Source: Linum tenue
Taxonomy: Eukaryota > Streptophyta > Magnoliopsida > Malpighiales > Linaceae
DNA length: 64,000 nucleotides
Direction: 5' to 3'
Assembly: GCA_946122785.1 (NCBI GenBank)
Contig: CAMGYJ010000002.1
Span: forward strand, 21,984,492 to 22,048,491
Under the pieces are notes generated by a model. It had not been told where the DNA came from, did no database searches, and saw nothing but the letters and a program-made list of their open reading frames with translations. How positions within the stretch are numbered: the first letter of the stretch is position 1; each line of letters starts with the position of its first letter. Positions 33,830-44,743 of the stretch are shown here, piece after piece. The position numbers were made by a program, and so were the translations under genes.

Positions 33830-34869
33830 TACAGCTGAGAATTAATAATAGAAGAAGCGACCAAGCAGGCAGCAGCAAATGCTAAACAAAAGGGAAAAGG
33901 ACAAATGCTGCTGTGAGAAGAAGGGGGGAAAAAAAGAGAGAGAAAGAAAAGATTGGGGATGGGTTGCGTGGGGACCACTTCACATATCTACAAATCTTTT
34001 GTTTGTCTACGTGAGAGAAAGAGAGAGAAATCTTGGTGACCGGGAAAATGCCCTGGGGTTTAAGGGCTATTTACGAACGTGACACTGTCACTGTTTTGTT
34101 TTTGGGTAGGACTGAGAAGGGGGAGAGGATGGGTTTCCAATTTTGCCCCCGTTTTGTTTGTGTTTAGAGAGTGCCAGAGTGGAGTCTCGTTCTTCTTCTG
34201 TCTTGACTGTGGCTCGTCTTGTAACGGGCCCACGGCCCATCAATTACGGTCCGTCGTCCATCATGCATAATAATTTACGAATAATTTTGGTGAGATGGAT
34301 GGATTATTGGATTTCTTTGACATATTCTACCGCCGATGATACATTTGTGGATTACTCTTGTTCTGTCTTTATTTTTTGTCTTTCCCTCACTCTAATGTGG
34401 TTCTTCAACTGGTTTTCAAGAAAGTCAATTCGACAGTTGGTGTTGAGTATGGATCCTATGAATGTTGATCATTTGCAGATGAGGATGTTGATATAGGTCA
34501 GGTGCAAGAGCAAATCAGTTTTGGTGGGGTACTTGTTCACGAGGCTGTCTGTGGCTTATGCCACTTCATTCATTGTGATTGATGATCATGTTAGGGAGAG
34601 AATTGTTCATATATGTGTTTAATCAAGAATGATATTTAGTATCAGTTGAGTGACCAATTTATGAATATTTTTTTTAGTTATTTATATAAAAAAAATTGAT
34701 TTGCTACCTAATGTACAAAATATAATTAAAAAAATGTAGAATATGAAAATTCATCTTGGATCACTGCAAACATAATGAAATTGGTGAACTTTATGAATAA
34801 AATATTTATTTTTATATTTAATTACTTAATTATTTCATTTTTATTTTTAAGTTATTTTTTGGGCCGACA
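33830..34869. other. MAP65-1 upstream/promoter region
   Basis: Intergenic DNA with GA-rich tracts (about 33890-34030) and a later AT-rich part. A minus-strand TATA box cannot be chosen with confidence. No coding similarity. Confidence 0.5.
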
Positions 34870-35633
34870 CACATATCCCAAAATCCTGGGTTCGTCATCC
34901 ATAGCTCTGCTATTTGAATCTGGGTCGACGGCCCACTTATATGGGGGAGCTGATGTCCGTGAAATCGATTTATTGTTGATCCCTCTGACCAGAGTGAGGT
35001 CTTCATTACGACAAAGGTATTCATCGATGCTAAGGCTCCTCTTCGTTCAAGGATGTTTGAGAAAAATGAAAATCGAGTAGGTTTCTGGTCGCGTTTGGGC
35101 TATGAATACCTACCACTATTCAACTTTTCTTGTCGTCGCGTGGGCACGTCCAGGGTCTGAAAGTTACAATGCTTCCATCTATGTGGTTCCTTACAACATT
35201 CTTCTTAGTAAACATACTTATGTTGCCGATTGGACAAAATTCGTATCCCTACTTGATGGTCTAATCGGGCGAGAAGTTACGGGACTGGGTTCGTGGCTCT
35301 CACTCTCACACGAACCCTGTAAGTGTTTCAAATATAGAACGTTTCTTCTCCACCGGTGGGGTATTGCCTTCCGCTATAGTTGGTGGTTAAAGTTGTAGGC
35401 AGTAGCGCCCAGAGAAGGAGGGGAAAGGCGTGCCATCAAGAGCTTATCCAAAAGTTGTCCTACCACCTCTAGAATACTTCGAAAGCACGGAACGAGAACC
35501 CCACGTACTTGCTCCAAGTCAATCCAAGATTGTCAGTTGTGGCAAAATTGGCAGAAGAAGAGGAATGATTGTTCTCATGTCTCAAGTCAGTCTATTCCAC
35601 CCCTGGATCATCCCCCACCACCGCCAAGTAATA
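34870..35633 (+). pseudogene. LINE (L1-type) ORF1 fragment, left part
   Basis: A shifted plus-strand reading gives SEVFITTKVFIDAKAPLR followed by GYEYLPLFNFSCRRVGTS, which resembles the DUF4283/zf-CCHC_4 region of plant L1 ORF1 proteins (usual pattern YE-LP-FCF-CGRIGH). The knuckle cysteines and His are mostly lost. It runs up to the MULE target duplication at 35626-35633 and continues on the other side at 42772 with LINE 3'-end sequence. Multiple stops; a dead fragment. The 5' limit is approximate. Confidence 0.5.
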
Positions 35634-35731
35634 GGATGATTTCCCTAAATACAGTAAAAATTAAAAGTAATTCCCATAATACATCACTTTTATAAATATT
35701 TCCCAAACTACCAAAGTTTGAACCGGTTCGA
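35634..35731 (+). repeat. MULE left terminal inverted repeat
   Basis: Inverted partner of about 42666-42763, imperfect, with aligned blocks of 8 to 16 bp identical. AT-rich, as in many plant MULEs, where the TIRs also act as promoters for the internal genes. Confidence 0.85.
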
Positions 35732-36200
35732 TTTTAATAAACTCGAACTAGTTCCAGATCGATTGCCAAGGGATCGATCCATGTGCATCGAGCGAAACAG
35801 CCACGATTGGCTGGCACAAGACGACGCGGATCGAGTTTATTAAACTTGATTTACATGGATCGAGTACAGAGGACTCGAACTAGGTGACATGGATCGATGG
35901 CATAGGCAGCGCTCCACCCTATATCGATGTACAGAGGATCGATCTCCACCGTTTGATGGCCACATCCGCGATGAAGTGGTGACGCGGATCGAGTGGGGGG
36001 AACTCGATGCATGTTGACCGAGCGCTTGGGAATCTATCTACTTGACGTGGATCGATGACGTCAGACTCGCTCTGCCGTAGATCGATTTCTCAAAACTCGA
36101 TCTGGGTCGTTCGATCTACCATCACTCGAGCTCTTTTTGACGCGGATCGAAGGCTACAAAATCGATGCCGTGGTTCGAGTCTCCTAAACTCGATCCACCT
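35720..36200. repeat. MULE left subterminal array of GATCGAG/CTCGATC motifs
   Basis: At least a dozen copies of GGATCGAG, ACTCGA(A/T) or ATCGAT in both orientations, such as AAACTCGATC and GATCGAGTTTATTAAACTCG-like hairpins. The array stops before the PMD gene. A matching array sits at the other end (42115-42665). Confidence 0.8.
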
Positions 36201-36385
36201 CCTCCCACTGCACCTATAAATACCCCCTTCCATTCCACCAAATCTCACACCAATCCATTCTTCTTCCTCTCTTCCTCCCACCACTCTTGAAGAAAAAAAT
36301 ATGCTTTGTGGTTGCGGCTAAGCCCGATCTTCCGCATCATATTTTTTTCTTTAGTTTGGTACTTCTATCACTCAAAATTGCCGAG

Positions 36386-38886
36386 ATGGATCCGAGTATT
36401 TACGATCCTAGATTATACATTCAAGGCGAGAAACCGATTTATTGGATGAGCAACCTTACCATCGGTCTGAAAGTGTTTGGGCGGCAGATCCGGTAAGCAC
36501 TTCCTCATGTACTTTTCTTTTTGAAATGTGATAGTATTCTTCTAATTTTTTTTTTTTTGTACAATAATTAATGTTTTTTTCTACAGGAACAACTTGACGT
36601 AATCACCCATCGGTCGCTATCTCGCTTGCCTAAATGGGATGATCGTATCGAGCCCTTCATTGAAAGAGCGTGATTGTTGAGGGTGCGAAAGTTTGTGGGG
36701 ATAGAGATGGACAACAACCTTCTTACGGTAATGGTGGAAAGATGGAGAAAAGAAACGCACACATTCCACCTTCTAGAGGGAGAGATGACGATTACCTTGA
36801 AGGACGTAGCCATGCTGACAGAGCTTCCAATCGATGGTGATGCAATAATAGAAAGTTCACAAAAACCATTGAATGGTTGGGGCCAATTTATAAGCGAGCG
36901 TTTAGGTATCAACATCCCCGAGGAAGCAGCAGAAGGTCGTCGTGTACCAGCTCTACACAATTCTATGTTATTGATACCTTGGCTAATGAGGACCGTTGGA
37001 GAATTACCGGAGGATGCCACGGATGATCAGATAGAGAGGTATGCTCGCATCTACCTGATTTGTTTGGTTGGAGGATTTTTGTTTCCGAACAAGTCTGGTG
37101 GAAATATGCATTGTATCTGTATGTGGCTTCGAGTTCTTTTGGAAGATTGGGACGAGATTGGGAGAAAAAGTTGGGAATCTGCTTGTTTGGCGATGATATA
37201 TTCGGAGTTGTGCAAGTGTACGGATCCGAAAACAAAGCAAGCGGGTGGTCCCATGTTCATCCTCCAACTATGAGTTTGGGAGCACCTTCCTACTTTCGCT
37301 CCGATCTGCCCTGTCAACAGTTGGGGTCTCGATGAGCCACTACGACAATGGGCTTATGGTGCTAGATGGATTGGAGCTATCATGAGACTCACCTCTCTAG
37401 ACGGGTACCGCCAACATCTTGACGGTATAGAATTCAACGAGGTAACATTCTAGCTTATGATTATGAATGCTAATTTATTTGTTGAAATTATTTGTCTTAG
37501 CCCATGATTTATTTTTATGATTATGAATCCTATTTTATTTGTTGAAATTATTTGTTTTAGCCCATGATTTATTTTTATGATTATGAATGCTAATTTATTT
37601 GTTGAAATTATTTGTCTTAGTCTTAGCCTATGATTTATTTTTATGATTACGAATTCTATTTTATTTGTTGCAATTATTTGTCTTAGCCCATGATTTATTT
37701 TTATGATTACTAATTTTATTTTATTTGTTGAAATTATTTTTCTTAGCCCATGATTTATTTCTATAATTATGAATCCTAATTTATTTGTTGAAATTATTTG
37801 CTTCGATTTTAATTTATATGTTGTGTTGAAACTTAGGTGGAGTGGGATCCATTTCCGAACGGAGCAAAGGATTTGTACGAGTTGCGATACCCTGAGGATC
37901 GTCGACTCTGGTTATGCAAGTTGCCTGTGATTTGCCACAACATTGTCGAGTGGCACCTCCCGGATAGATATGTCCGACAATATAATTGGGTGCAACCGAT
38001 TCCTCTCCCACCACCGGACGTACATAAGTCACTCCACAAGTACAGCAAGGATTTGCGGGGTACAATCAGTGATTGGCCAACCAAGCACCATAGATGGATT
38101 GAAATGTGGGAGTCTCGTCAGACATATGCAATTGATGGGATCCCAATGACGAGGCCAATGGGGTACCAAGATGAATACATGGTTTGGTACCGCAAGTTCA
38201 CAAAAAGATGGTTAACCAAACGTGGCGCCGTGATCGGTTCGTTGGTAAGCACAATATCTATTTACTATAATCATTTTAGCTACACAAAGAGTGTTTGACT
38301 AACATGTTTATTATTTAGGTTGATGGGTTGGAACTTGCATCAATGACGTTGGAGAGTGAACCAGAACAAAATGTGTCACCTGAGAAAATTTCATTCTTGA
38401 AGAAGCTCTTCAAGAATCTCTTGTCATGTTCGCGGGAAATCCGAAGGGATGTCATTGCATATCCTCCTACACCTGCACCGCCACGTCATTCCTCCCACGC
38501 CATTGAAGTTGAATCCCTCCCGCCATCACCACCAAGGAGGAGTAAACGTCGGCAAGAGCCAGTTATAGTCCATGTGCAAGTACGAGAAGATGTGGCACTT
38601 CCTGACCCATACGAGTATGGATTCCCTCCCGTCAGAAGGGAATTCGGAGAGGGATCATCAGGTCCTGCTCAAGGAGGGGGAGGAGGAGCCAACTATGCTT
38701 CATCATATGGTCCTCAATTCCAAACCCCGCAGTAAAGCTTCCAGCCTCCGATGACAAATGTTTATTATGGTCCTCCAGCCACTGCAACCCCACCTCCATT
38801 GCCACGAAATATTGGAATTGGATATGGAGTTCGTTCAAGGAATAGACGTCGAAGAGAGGGACGCGGACGTGGTGCACAAGAGTGAG
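36386..38886 (+). pseudogene. Plant mobile domain (PMD, MAIN/MAIL1-like) gene carried in the MULE
   Basis: PMD proteins (PF10536, 'aminotransferase-like, plant mobile domain') occur as host factors of the MAIN/MAIL1 type and as cargo of transposable elements. Likely exons: 36386-36492, 36587-37441, 37837-38244 and 38319-38886, with clear GT-AG borders for the last two introns. Family-like segments are VERWRKETHTFHLLEGEMTI, DVAMLTELPIDGDA, YLICLVGGFLFPNKSGG, LRQWAYGARWIG, VEWDPF and YVRQYNW, and a C-terminal RSRNRRRREGRGRG tail. In-frame TGA at 36670 and 37271, a TAA at 38733, and a frame mismatch at the first splice junction indicate a pseudogene in this copy. Confidence 0.85.
37453..37805 (+). 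repeat. Minisatellite in PMD intron, about 6 copies of a ~60-bp unit
   Basis: Repeats of TTATGATTATGAATGCTAAT followed by TTATTTGTTGAAATTATTTG and TCTTAGCCCATGATTTATTT, with a small insertion of CTTAGT in one copy. It fills most of the intron 37442-37836. Confidence 0.9.
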
Positions 38887-39215
38887 GTGTTCTTTAGAGT
38901 TGTTAAGTTGTTCTATTTCTTTAGAGTTGTTAAGTTGCTCTATTTCTAATGACGTTGTTAAGTTGTTCTGTTTTTAGAGTTGTTAAGGTGTTTTATTTCT
39001 AATGACGTTGTTAAGGTGTTCTATTTCTAATGACGTTGTTAAGTTGTTCTATTTCTCTAGAGTTGTTAAGTTGTTCTATTTCACAACATAAAATTCATAT
39101 TACAACATAAAATTCAAATTATAACATAAAGTTCTTGAATCACAACATAAAATTCAAATTACAACATAAAGTTCTTAAATCACAACATAAAATTCAAATT
39201 ACAACATAAACTTTC
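38887..39215 (+). repeat. Short tandem repeats between PMD gene and MURA
   Basis: First a series of AGTTGTTAAGTTGTTCTATT-type units with TCTAATGACGTTG inserts (about 38890-39080), then alternating ACAACATAAAATTCAAATT and ACAACATAAAGTTCTTGAATC units (about 39082-39215). They separate the convergent ends of the two MULE genes and may serve in 3' end formation. Confidence 0.8.
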
Positions 39216-39264
39216 AATTGTCAGTCGATGGCCCTGGACACTGGCGCCTATCATGCCCTTCAAC

Positions 39265-41699
39265 TCAACATGCAGAGCACTTCTTCGGGCGGCATCGCTG
39301 TGTCCTTGATCTATCCATTTCATTTGCAATTCGGTTAACTCTAGGTCGACCTTTGGTACGCTTCATGTGCTCGGGAGGGTACACTACAGGTCCATCATAC
39401 TGGGGCCAATATGCTTCATGAGCTAAGGGAAAGAACGACCCTTCCCAAACTCTGACCACGTATGGAGTCTTGTAGTATGGACTAACAAATATCAAAGGGT
39501 CCAAATTAACGCTTCTCGCAGCTGCATATGCATGAGAGCAAGGCATGTGTCTCCCTTGAAACTTCCCACAAGTACACTCTCCTATTACATTCCTTGCATC
39601 CAGTATAACTGTTTGAGCATTACCACCCTTTGAACTATCTGGTCCACTTCCTGTTACTACTGCGAAGCGGGAATCTCTTCGACTAGATAAAGTCACCTTA
39701 TGCCATTTTTCCCTTTCCGACCATGGTTTCATGTCATCCGTAATCTTCTTTGGGATGTAGATTCCAGCATTCAGCATCTGATATGCTGCTTGGTAGCGTT
39801 CAACGAACCATGTCATGGTACGAAAGAAGGTATGCAAGACTATAGATGAGATAGGCATTGCACGAAGACCAACATACAAACCATTGAGGCACTCACCCAT
39901 GTTCGTTGTTGTTATTCCATACTTATACCCTTCGTCTTGATGTAACGTCCACCTCTCAAAAGGATGAGTTTCTAGCCAATCTGCACCTTCAGAGTGGACC
40001 TCCCTTATGCTCTTCATTTTGTCTACAAACTTTTGAGTATGAAAAGCAATAGCTACAATAAAGCAAAATAAGGTTAGTAAAGGAGTATACGCATTCAACC
40101 AATTGAGTTAATCACAACATCTTATTTGTTCTTACCAGCGTGCCAAACTGCACGTTGTCCATAAGTTCTACCAAAGTGCTTCCCGTAATTGCTTTTGAAA
40201 TGTCGTATGCACCAGCGCCACTTCCACCCTAGCTCCTCGGGCAGGTCGTAGAAAGCATGTGCAATTCCATGGTGTCGATCAGAAAGTATGGCAATGTCCT
40301 TCCGTTGAGTGACACGAGTGTATAGTTGGGGAAAAAACCATGCCCAACTTAAGTTGTTCTCCGATTCGACTATAGCAAAAGCAAGCGGGAAAAGTTGCAT
40401 ACTGCCATCAACACTAGTGGCAACGAGTAGAGTGCCCTTGTATTTGCCGGTCAGAAAGGTGCCATCAACTTGGATTATTGGCAGACAATGGGTGAAACCA
40501 TCAATGCATGGTTTGAATGCCCAAAATAGTCGCTTAAACACGCGTTTAGCACCCCCATAGAAATCTTCGTAACTAGGCACAAAAACATACCCAAGATTCT
40601 TGTCCACCATTGCAAGAATCAAACGAGGCATGTTAGAAAATGACTCTTCCGAATCTCCATACACCTCTGCCATAGCTTTTTGCTTCCCATGCCATGCTTT
40701 CTTGTAACTGATGGTATAGCCATGTCGATTCTTCACTTCAGCGATGACACTCTTCACGGTGATCCCAGGTTGTGCCTCAATCAGATGTTTGATTGTTTTT
40801 GCAACCTTCTTTGCACTCAATCGTCGGTGATCTAGAGAAATCAGTGACGACCTACAAGTGTTGTTGTTGTCTGTCTTACGAATGAGCCAAGCCCCATTTC
40901 TTTTAACATATGCCGCCCGAACATGCCACATGCATCCGCCGCCATGGTTCTCGCAACGAACATGAATTTGTTTAGTGTTAGAAGTGATGACACGATATTG
41001 AAAGCTTCTTCGCATAGCAGTTTCTTTCAATGCATCGACCACCTGAGGCTTTCCTCCAAATGTTTGGCCAACCACGAATCCAGAATCAGGAGTCCATATA
41101 GGTATAGGAGGGAGGTCAGGATCATCGTTGTGAGCATAGAGAGGATGTTGTGGCACCATCGTGTAGTGAGGTGTGGGGGGCTCAAATCCCCCCTCATCAA
41201 CTTCCAGATCTTCACCATCTAAACTACTCATTGATTCTAACTCTTCATCTTCCACGTCGCTTGCCTCGCTAGTGTACGACGGACTTGGTTTATCCACATA
41301 CGGATCATTCTTGATGCCAAATGCTGGTGTAGATGCTTGTTTGGGTGATTGTCTGGGTGCCCTTATGTAATCCCATTCTTCACCCCATACTGGCCACTCC
41401 TGCCCGTCATGTTCCACCAATGGACCAATTGCAGTTCGATCCTTGTATGTTGGCCATGGTGCATCATGCAGAACTCTGAAATCTCCTGAACCGGAAAACC
41501 CTCCCGATCCTTCACCTTGTTCGGTATAACCGCCGCCACCATATTGGCCAACAAGTTCTGTCTCGACATACACCTCAGCAGTTGGAAATCTGTTCTGTGT
41601 AATAAATCTCACCATCATATTAATGTCATCATCGTCAGACAAAACTGATCCTTCATATACAAGTGCATAATCCTTGTAAACCGGCATACGGTAAGTCAT
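39265..41699 (-). CDS. MURA-like MULE transposase, at least 783 aa
   Basis: Catalyses cut-and-paste transposition via an RNase-H-fold DDE domain, binding the element's TIRs in the nucleus. Two exons: 40136-41699 and 39265-40052, joined across an 83-bp GT-AG intron in frame (VWHA/AIAFHTQKF). In order: an acidic N-terminal part, the MuDR DNA-binding region (CENHGGGCMWHVRAAYVKRN and KTIKHLIEAQPGITVKSVIA), the MULE transposase core (IIQVDGTFLTGKYKGTLLVA with the first Asp, ILSDRHHGIAHAFYDLP with the second), and a C-terminal SWIM zinc finger (CTCGKFQGRHMPCSHAYAAA). The in-frame codons continue upstream of the ATG at 41699 to about 41873 (KIRLIDRWNGRITHFH..), which looks like the true N terminus, so the start may lie in an upstream exon. 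No internal stop: potentially functional. Confidence 0.9.
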
Positions 41700-42114
41700 C
41701 TTGGATACTCTTCGCCCTCCTATGCAACATCGTTCCGCATAAATATGACTGAGTTCTTGCCAAATAAATATGCTCTCAATCCGGACAGTACTTGATTCAC
41801 CATCTTCGTAGTCAATACTATCATGAAAATGTGTAATTCGACCATTCCACCGATCAATAAGTCGAATTTTCGAAATTTTCTACCAATTTCTGCAGTTTAT
41901 AGAAGCAACTCGTTACATACAGTACAAACAATACTAAATTAATCCAAAATTCTAATATGCTCATTCAAACAACGTAAGCAGAACTTACCTCCAAAAAATT
42001 TCTTCTTTGCTCAGCTATGGTGCTCCAGCTGCTGTAATTTGTGTTTGGAAGAAAGAAGATAGAAAGTAAAAGAGCTGCTAGAATCTGCTAAGTGATGGCT
42101 TTTTATCCTCGTAA

Positions 42115-42665
42115 ACTGATGCAGTGGTTCGAGTTTAAAAAACTCAAACTACAGTAGTTCGAGTCCATTAAACTCGATCAAGGGCAACCAATAATTTTAC
42201 CATGCACCCTATTCTGGAGCATGTCGGACCGAAAGCGACTGGAAAGAATGATTGAGCAGTGGTTCGAGTTTAGTGTAATCGAACTACACTAGTTCGAGTC
42301 CCTAGAACTCGATCTATGACAACAAAGAATCTTATCCCTGCAACCCTATCCTGAAGCATGTCGGTTGACCAGTGGTTCGAGGCCATAGGAATCGATTTAT
42401 ATTGTTCGAGTTTTAAGGCATCGATCTTGTGCAGATATGGATCGAGGCTTCTAAAGTCGTTCTACTAGATTGAGGTTTTTGGCATCGATCTTACTGGATC
42501 GAGTTGTCCAAAGTCGATCTACTATAATCGAGTCCTTTGTCATCGATCTACCTTGATCGATTTATCCAAAATCAAACTATTGTTGATCGAGTTTTAGGAA
42601 CTCGAAGTGGTTCTAGTTCGAGTTCTTCATCATCGAACTTGCTTGTTGTTTGAGTTTATGGGACT
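42115..42665. repeat. MULE right subterminal array of GATCGAG/CTCGATC motifs
   Basis: Counterpart of 35720-36200: repeated GGTTCGAGTTTA, ATCGATCTT, GATCGAG and AACTCGAA(C/A) in both orientations, ending near the right terminal repeat. Confidence 0.8.
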
Positions 42666-42763
42666 CGAACCCTTTGAAACTTGGGTAGTTTGGGAAAATT
42701 TTATAAATCTTATGTATTTTGGGAATTATGTTTAATTTTTACTATATTCTGGGAATTCTTTCC
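42666..42763 (-). repeat. MULE right terminal inverted repeat
   Basis: Imperfect inverted copy of 35634-35731, ending GGGAATTCTTTCC before the AAGTAATA target duplication. Confidence 0.85.
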
Positions 42764-42771
42764 AAGTAATA

Positions 42772-43261
42772 TCATGTTTGAGATTCACAGTGATGGATCA
42801 TTATTTCACGATTCCCAATAGTCGGCATTTGGCGTAATCTAATCTAACAACCATGAAGAGGTGTGTGACTTGAAGGCGGACTCCCTACTTTGCAAGTCAG
42901 CTTTGGAAGCTGAAGCAAAAGCATTACATGAAGGATGCCTGCTTGTGTCGGGTCTGAACAACCCATGCATGATCCGGTCTGACTGTAAGGTGCTGGTTGA
43001 TGCTACCAAAGGCACGAGGAAAGGATGGTCTTGGTCTGTGGCAGCACGCCTCAATGTTGTTGTCATTATTCGAGACCGCTTCCCTGAGATTAGAGTTTCC
43101 TTTGTTTGACGCGCAAGCAATGTGAAATCCAACTGGGTAGCTCGTTCGTGTGCCCGCCACCAGCTCCCATCAGATTGGTTTACTATCCTTAATGTTATTC
43201 CTCCTCTTCTGTAATTTGTTGATGACTCTCAGTTATTGCAGAGTCCTATTGTTAAAAAAAA
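42772..43261 (+). pseudogene. LINE (L1-type) 3' end with RNase H-like domain and A-rich tail
   Basis: The plus-strand frame around 42861-43110 reads EAEAKALHEGCLLVSGLNNP, SDCKVLVDATKG and IIRDRFPEIRVSFV, then after a TGA continues RASNVKSNWVARSCARHQLP. This is the RNase-H-like domain (RVT_3) at the C terminus of plant L1 ORF2. A run of nine A (about 43253-43261) ends it, as expected for a LINE. Reverse transcriptase and endonuclease are absent between the two LINE parts, so the element was internally deleted or rearranged before the MULE inserted. Confidence 0.75.
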
Positions 43262-44000
43262 AGGGATAACTAGAGTGGGATGAGGGAAGGTGGCGGTTGG
43301 TTAGGATTAGAGATGTTTGTTTTCCATTTATATCACAAAAGGAAATCCAATACCAAAAGAGGGCTCAAGATGGGGTGCATAACCATGGGTTATGCATCCA
43401 TCAATAATCAAATCTGGACCCTTCATTTAGAAAATCCAGATCTAAAGAAGGAGAATTAAAGACCATTTTTATTTTGCTTAGCTTTCTTAATCGGCTCATA
43501 TCCTTTTTGTTTTAATTTGGATTTTAATTTTTTTTTGCACAGGTGGAACGAGTTCATCGTGCTCTACAAAATGAGATCAATTTTCAATATTTTTTTAGAA
43601 CAAAAAGTTCTGGCATCTCCGTACCAACTGCATACCATATGGTACTTTCTTCGTTTATAATTCGTTTTTGAAAACGTTTGCACAGAAGGGACGAGTTCAT
43701 CATGATCTATTGGATCTACAAATTTCTGGGTCAGCAAATTACAGGAATAAAAAATGCCACACAATACCACCCTGGTATGAGGTGGTATCTTATGGTACAC
43801 AATGTTAAAAGTCGTAAATGACAGTTAATATATTTCTACTATCATGTATTCAACCATCCTACAGTCTTGGTTTGTTCATACCACCATGGTCTTATTTCAA
43901 CACCAATCAATACCATATGGTATATAGACTAGTAAAAAAATGGCTCAATTTTTTTGTTCGATAAAGATATCAAAGTGGATATCATTTTGAAGAGCACAAT
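43262..44000. other. Intergenic sequence between LINE remnant and copia 2
   Basis: No gene recognised. Several copies of ATACCATATGGTA-like palindromes (about 43634, 43910) and related TATGGTAC words occur, but no element borders. Confidence 0.5.
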
Positions 44001-44719
44001 TGTTGGAAATGTGTATGAATAGCTTTGAAAGCTATAGAGTCTCAAGTGGAAAAACTACCACATTGGTAGTTTTACTTGGTGAAATGTGTATAAAGATAGG
44101 AGCCTCTCTTCTAAGGGCATGCCCCTTGGGGTGACGGGGTGACCCACTTTTGTGGGAGAGAGAGGATCTAACGGACCACCACATACACGCGCGCCGTCCA
44201 TCCGTCCGACCGACCGGTCGGTTGGTTGGTTGGTTCACTTGAGACTATATACATATTTTTTGGAGAAATTCCGAACGAAATTAATTATTAATCGGTTATT
44301 CTAAGGAATATTCTAAGGATAATCGATTAAAAAGGAATATTCTAAGGATAATCCCGCATGATTCATCTTAACCGACGGTTTTAATTAAGGAAGTAATTAT
44401 CTTCCTTAATTAATCCGACTTATTCCCCAAGCAAGAGGGTATATTCCTAGGGGTTCGGCTCCTATAAATAGCCGTCTCCCCAGCCCCTCTAAAGACACCA
44501 CAACGAGCATAAACACAATAGAGAGAGTGTTCAGAGAGCTCCAGTTTTCGCACAAAACCGCGAGTACACAGAGGAGTTGTTTTATCCTGGAGACGACCGG
44601 TTGATAGTCTGCCGTGCGCATCGAGGGCAGTGTCGCGAACGTCTTAAAGAGAGCGACCTAGTCCGCGACTCAGCTCCAGATTCGGTAACCTACTTCTTGT
44701 TGTTGTTCCGTTCCTAACA
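44001..44719 (+). repeat. Copia 2 5' LTR
   Basis: Begins TGTTGGAAATG and ends TTCCTAACA. Contains a GC-rich near-palindrome CCGACCGACCGGTCGGTTGG (about 44206-44225) and a TATA-like TCCTATAAATAG at about 44460, the probable promoter of the element. No second copy in the window, so the borders rest on the TG...CA ends and position upstream of gag. Confidence 0.65.
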
Positions 44720-44743
44720 ATTTTAAGACGTTCGGTTGCTGCT

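Larger units (their letters stand above)
35634..42763. mobile_element. Mutator-like element (MULE), 7130 bp, with MURA and a PMD gene
   Basis: Terminal inverted repeats of about 95-100 bp (left from GGATGATTTCCC, right in reverse complement from GGAAAGAATTCCC) share AGTAAAAATTAAA, TAATTCCCA, TTTATAAA and TTTCCCAAACTACC. A perfect 8-bp AAGTAATA duplication flanks them (35626-35633 and 42764-42771). Inside are a MURA transposase on the minus strand (39265-41699 and upstream) and a plant-mobile-domain gene on the plus strand (36386-38886), transcribed towards each other. The subterminal regions are packed with inverted GGATCGAG/CTCGATC motifs. The transposase is nearly intact while the PMD gene has stops. 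Confidence 0.92.

Noticed and set aside
39265..40098. Separate FAR1-like host gene (SWIM domain protein)
   Set aside because: It joins in frame to the MURA core across an 83-bp intron and lies inside the MULE TIRs, so it is the transposase C terminus.
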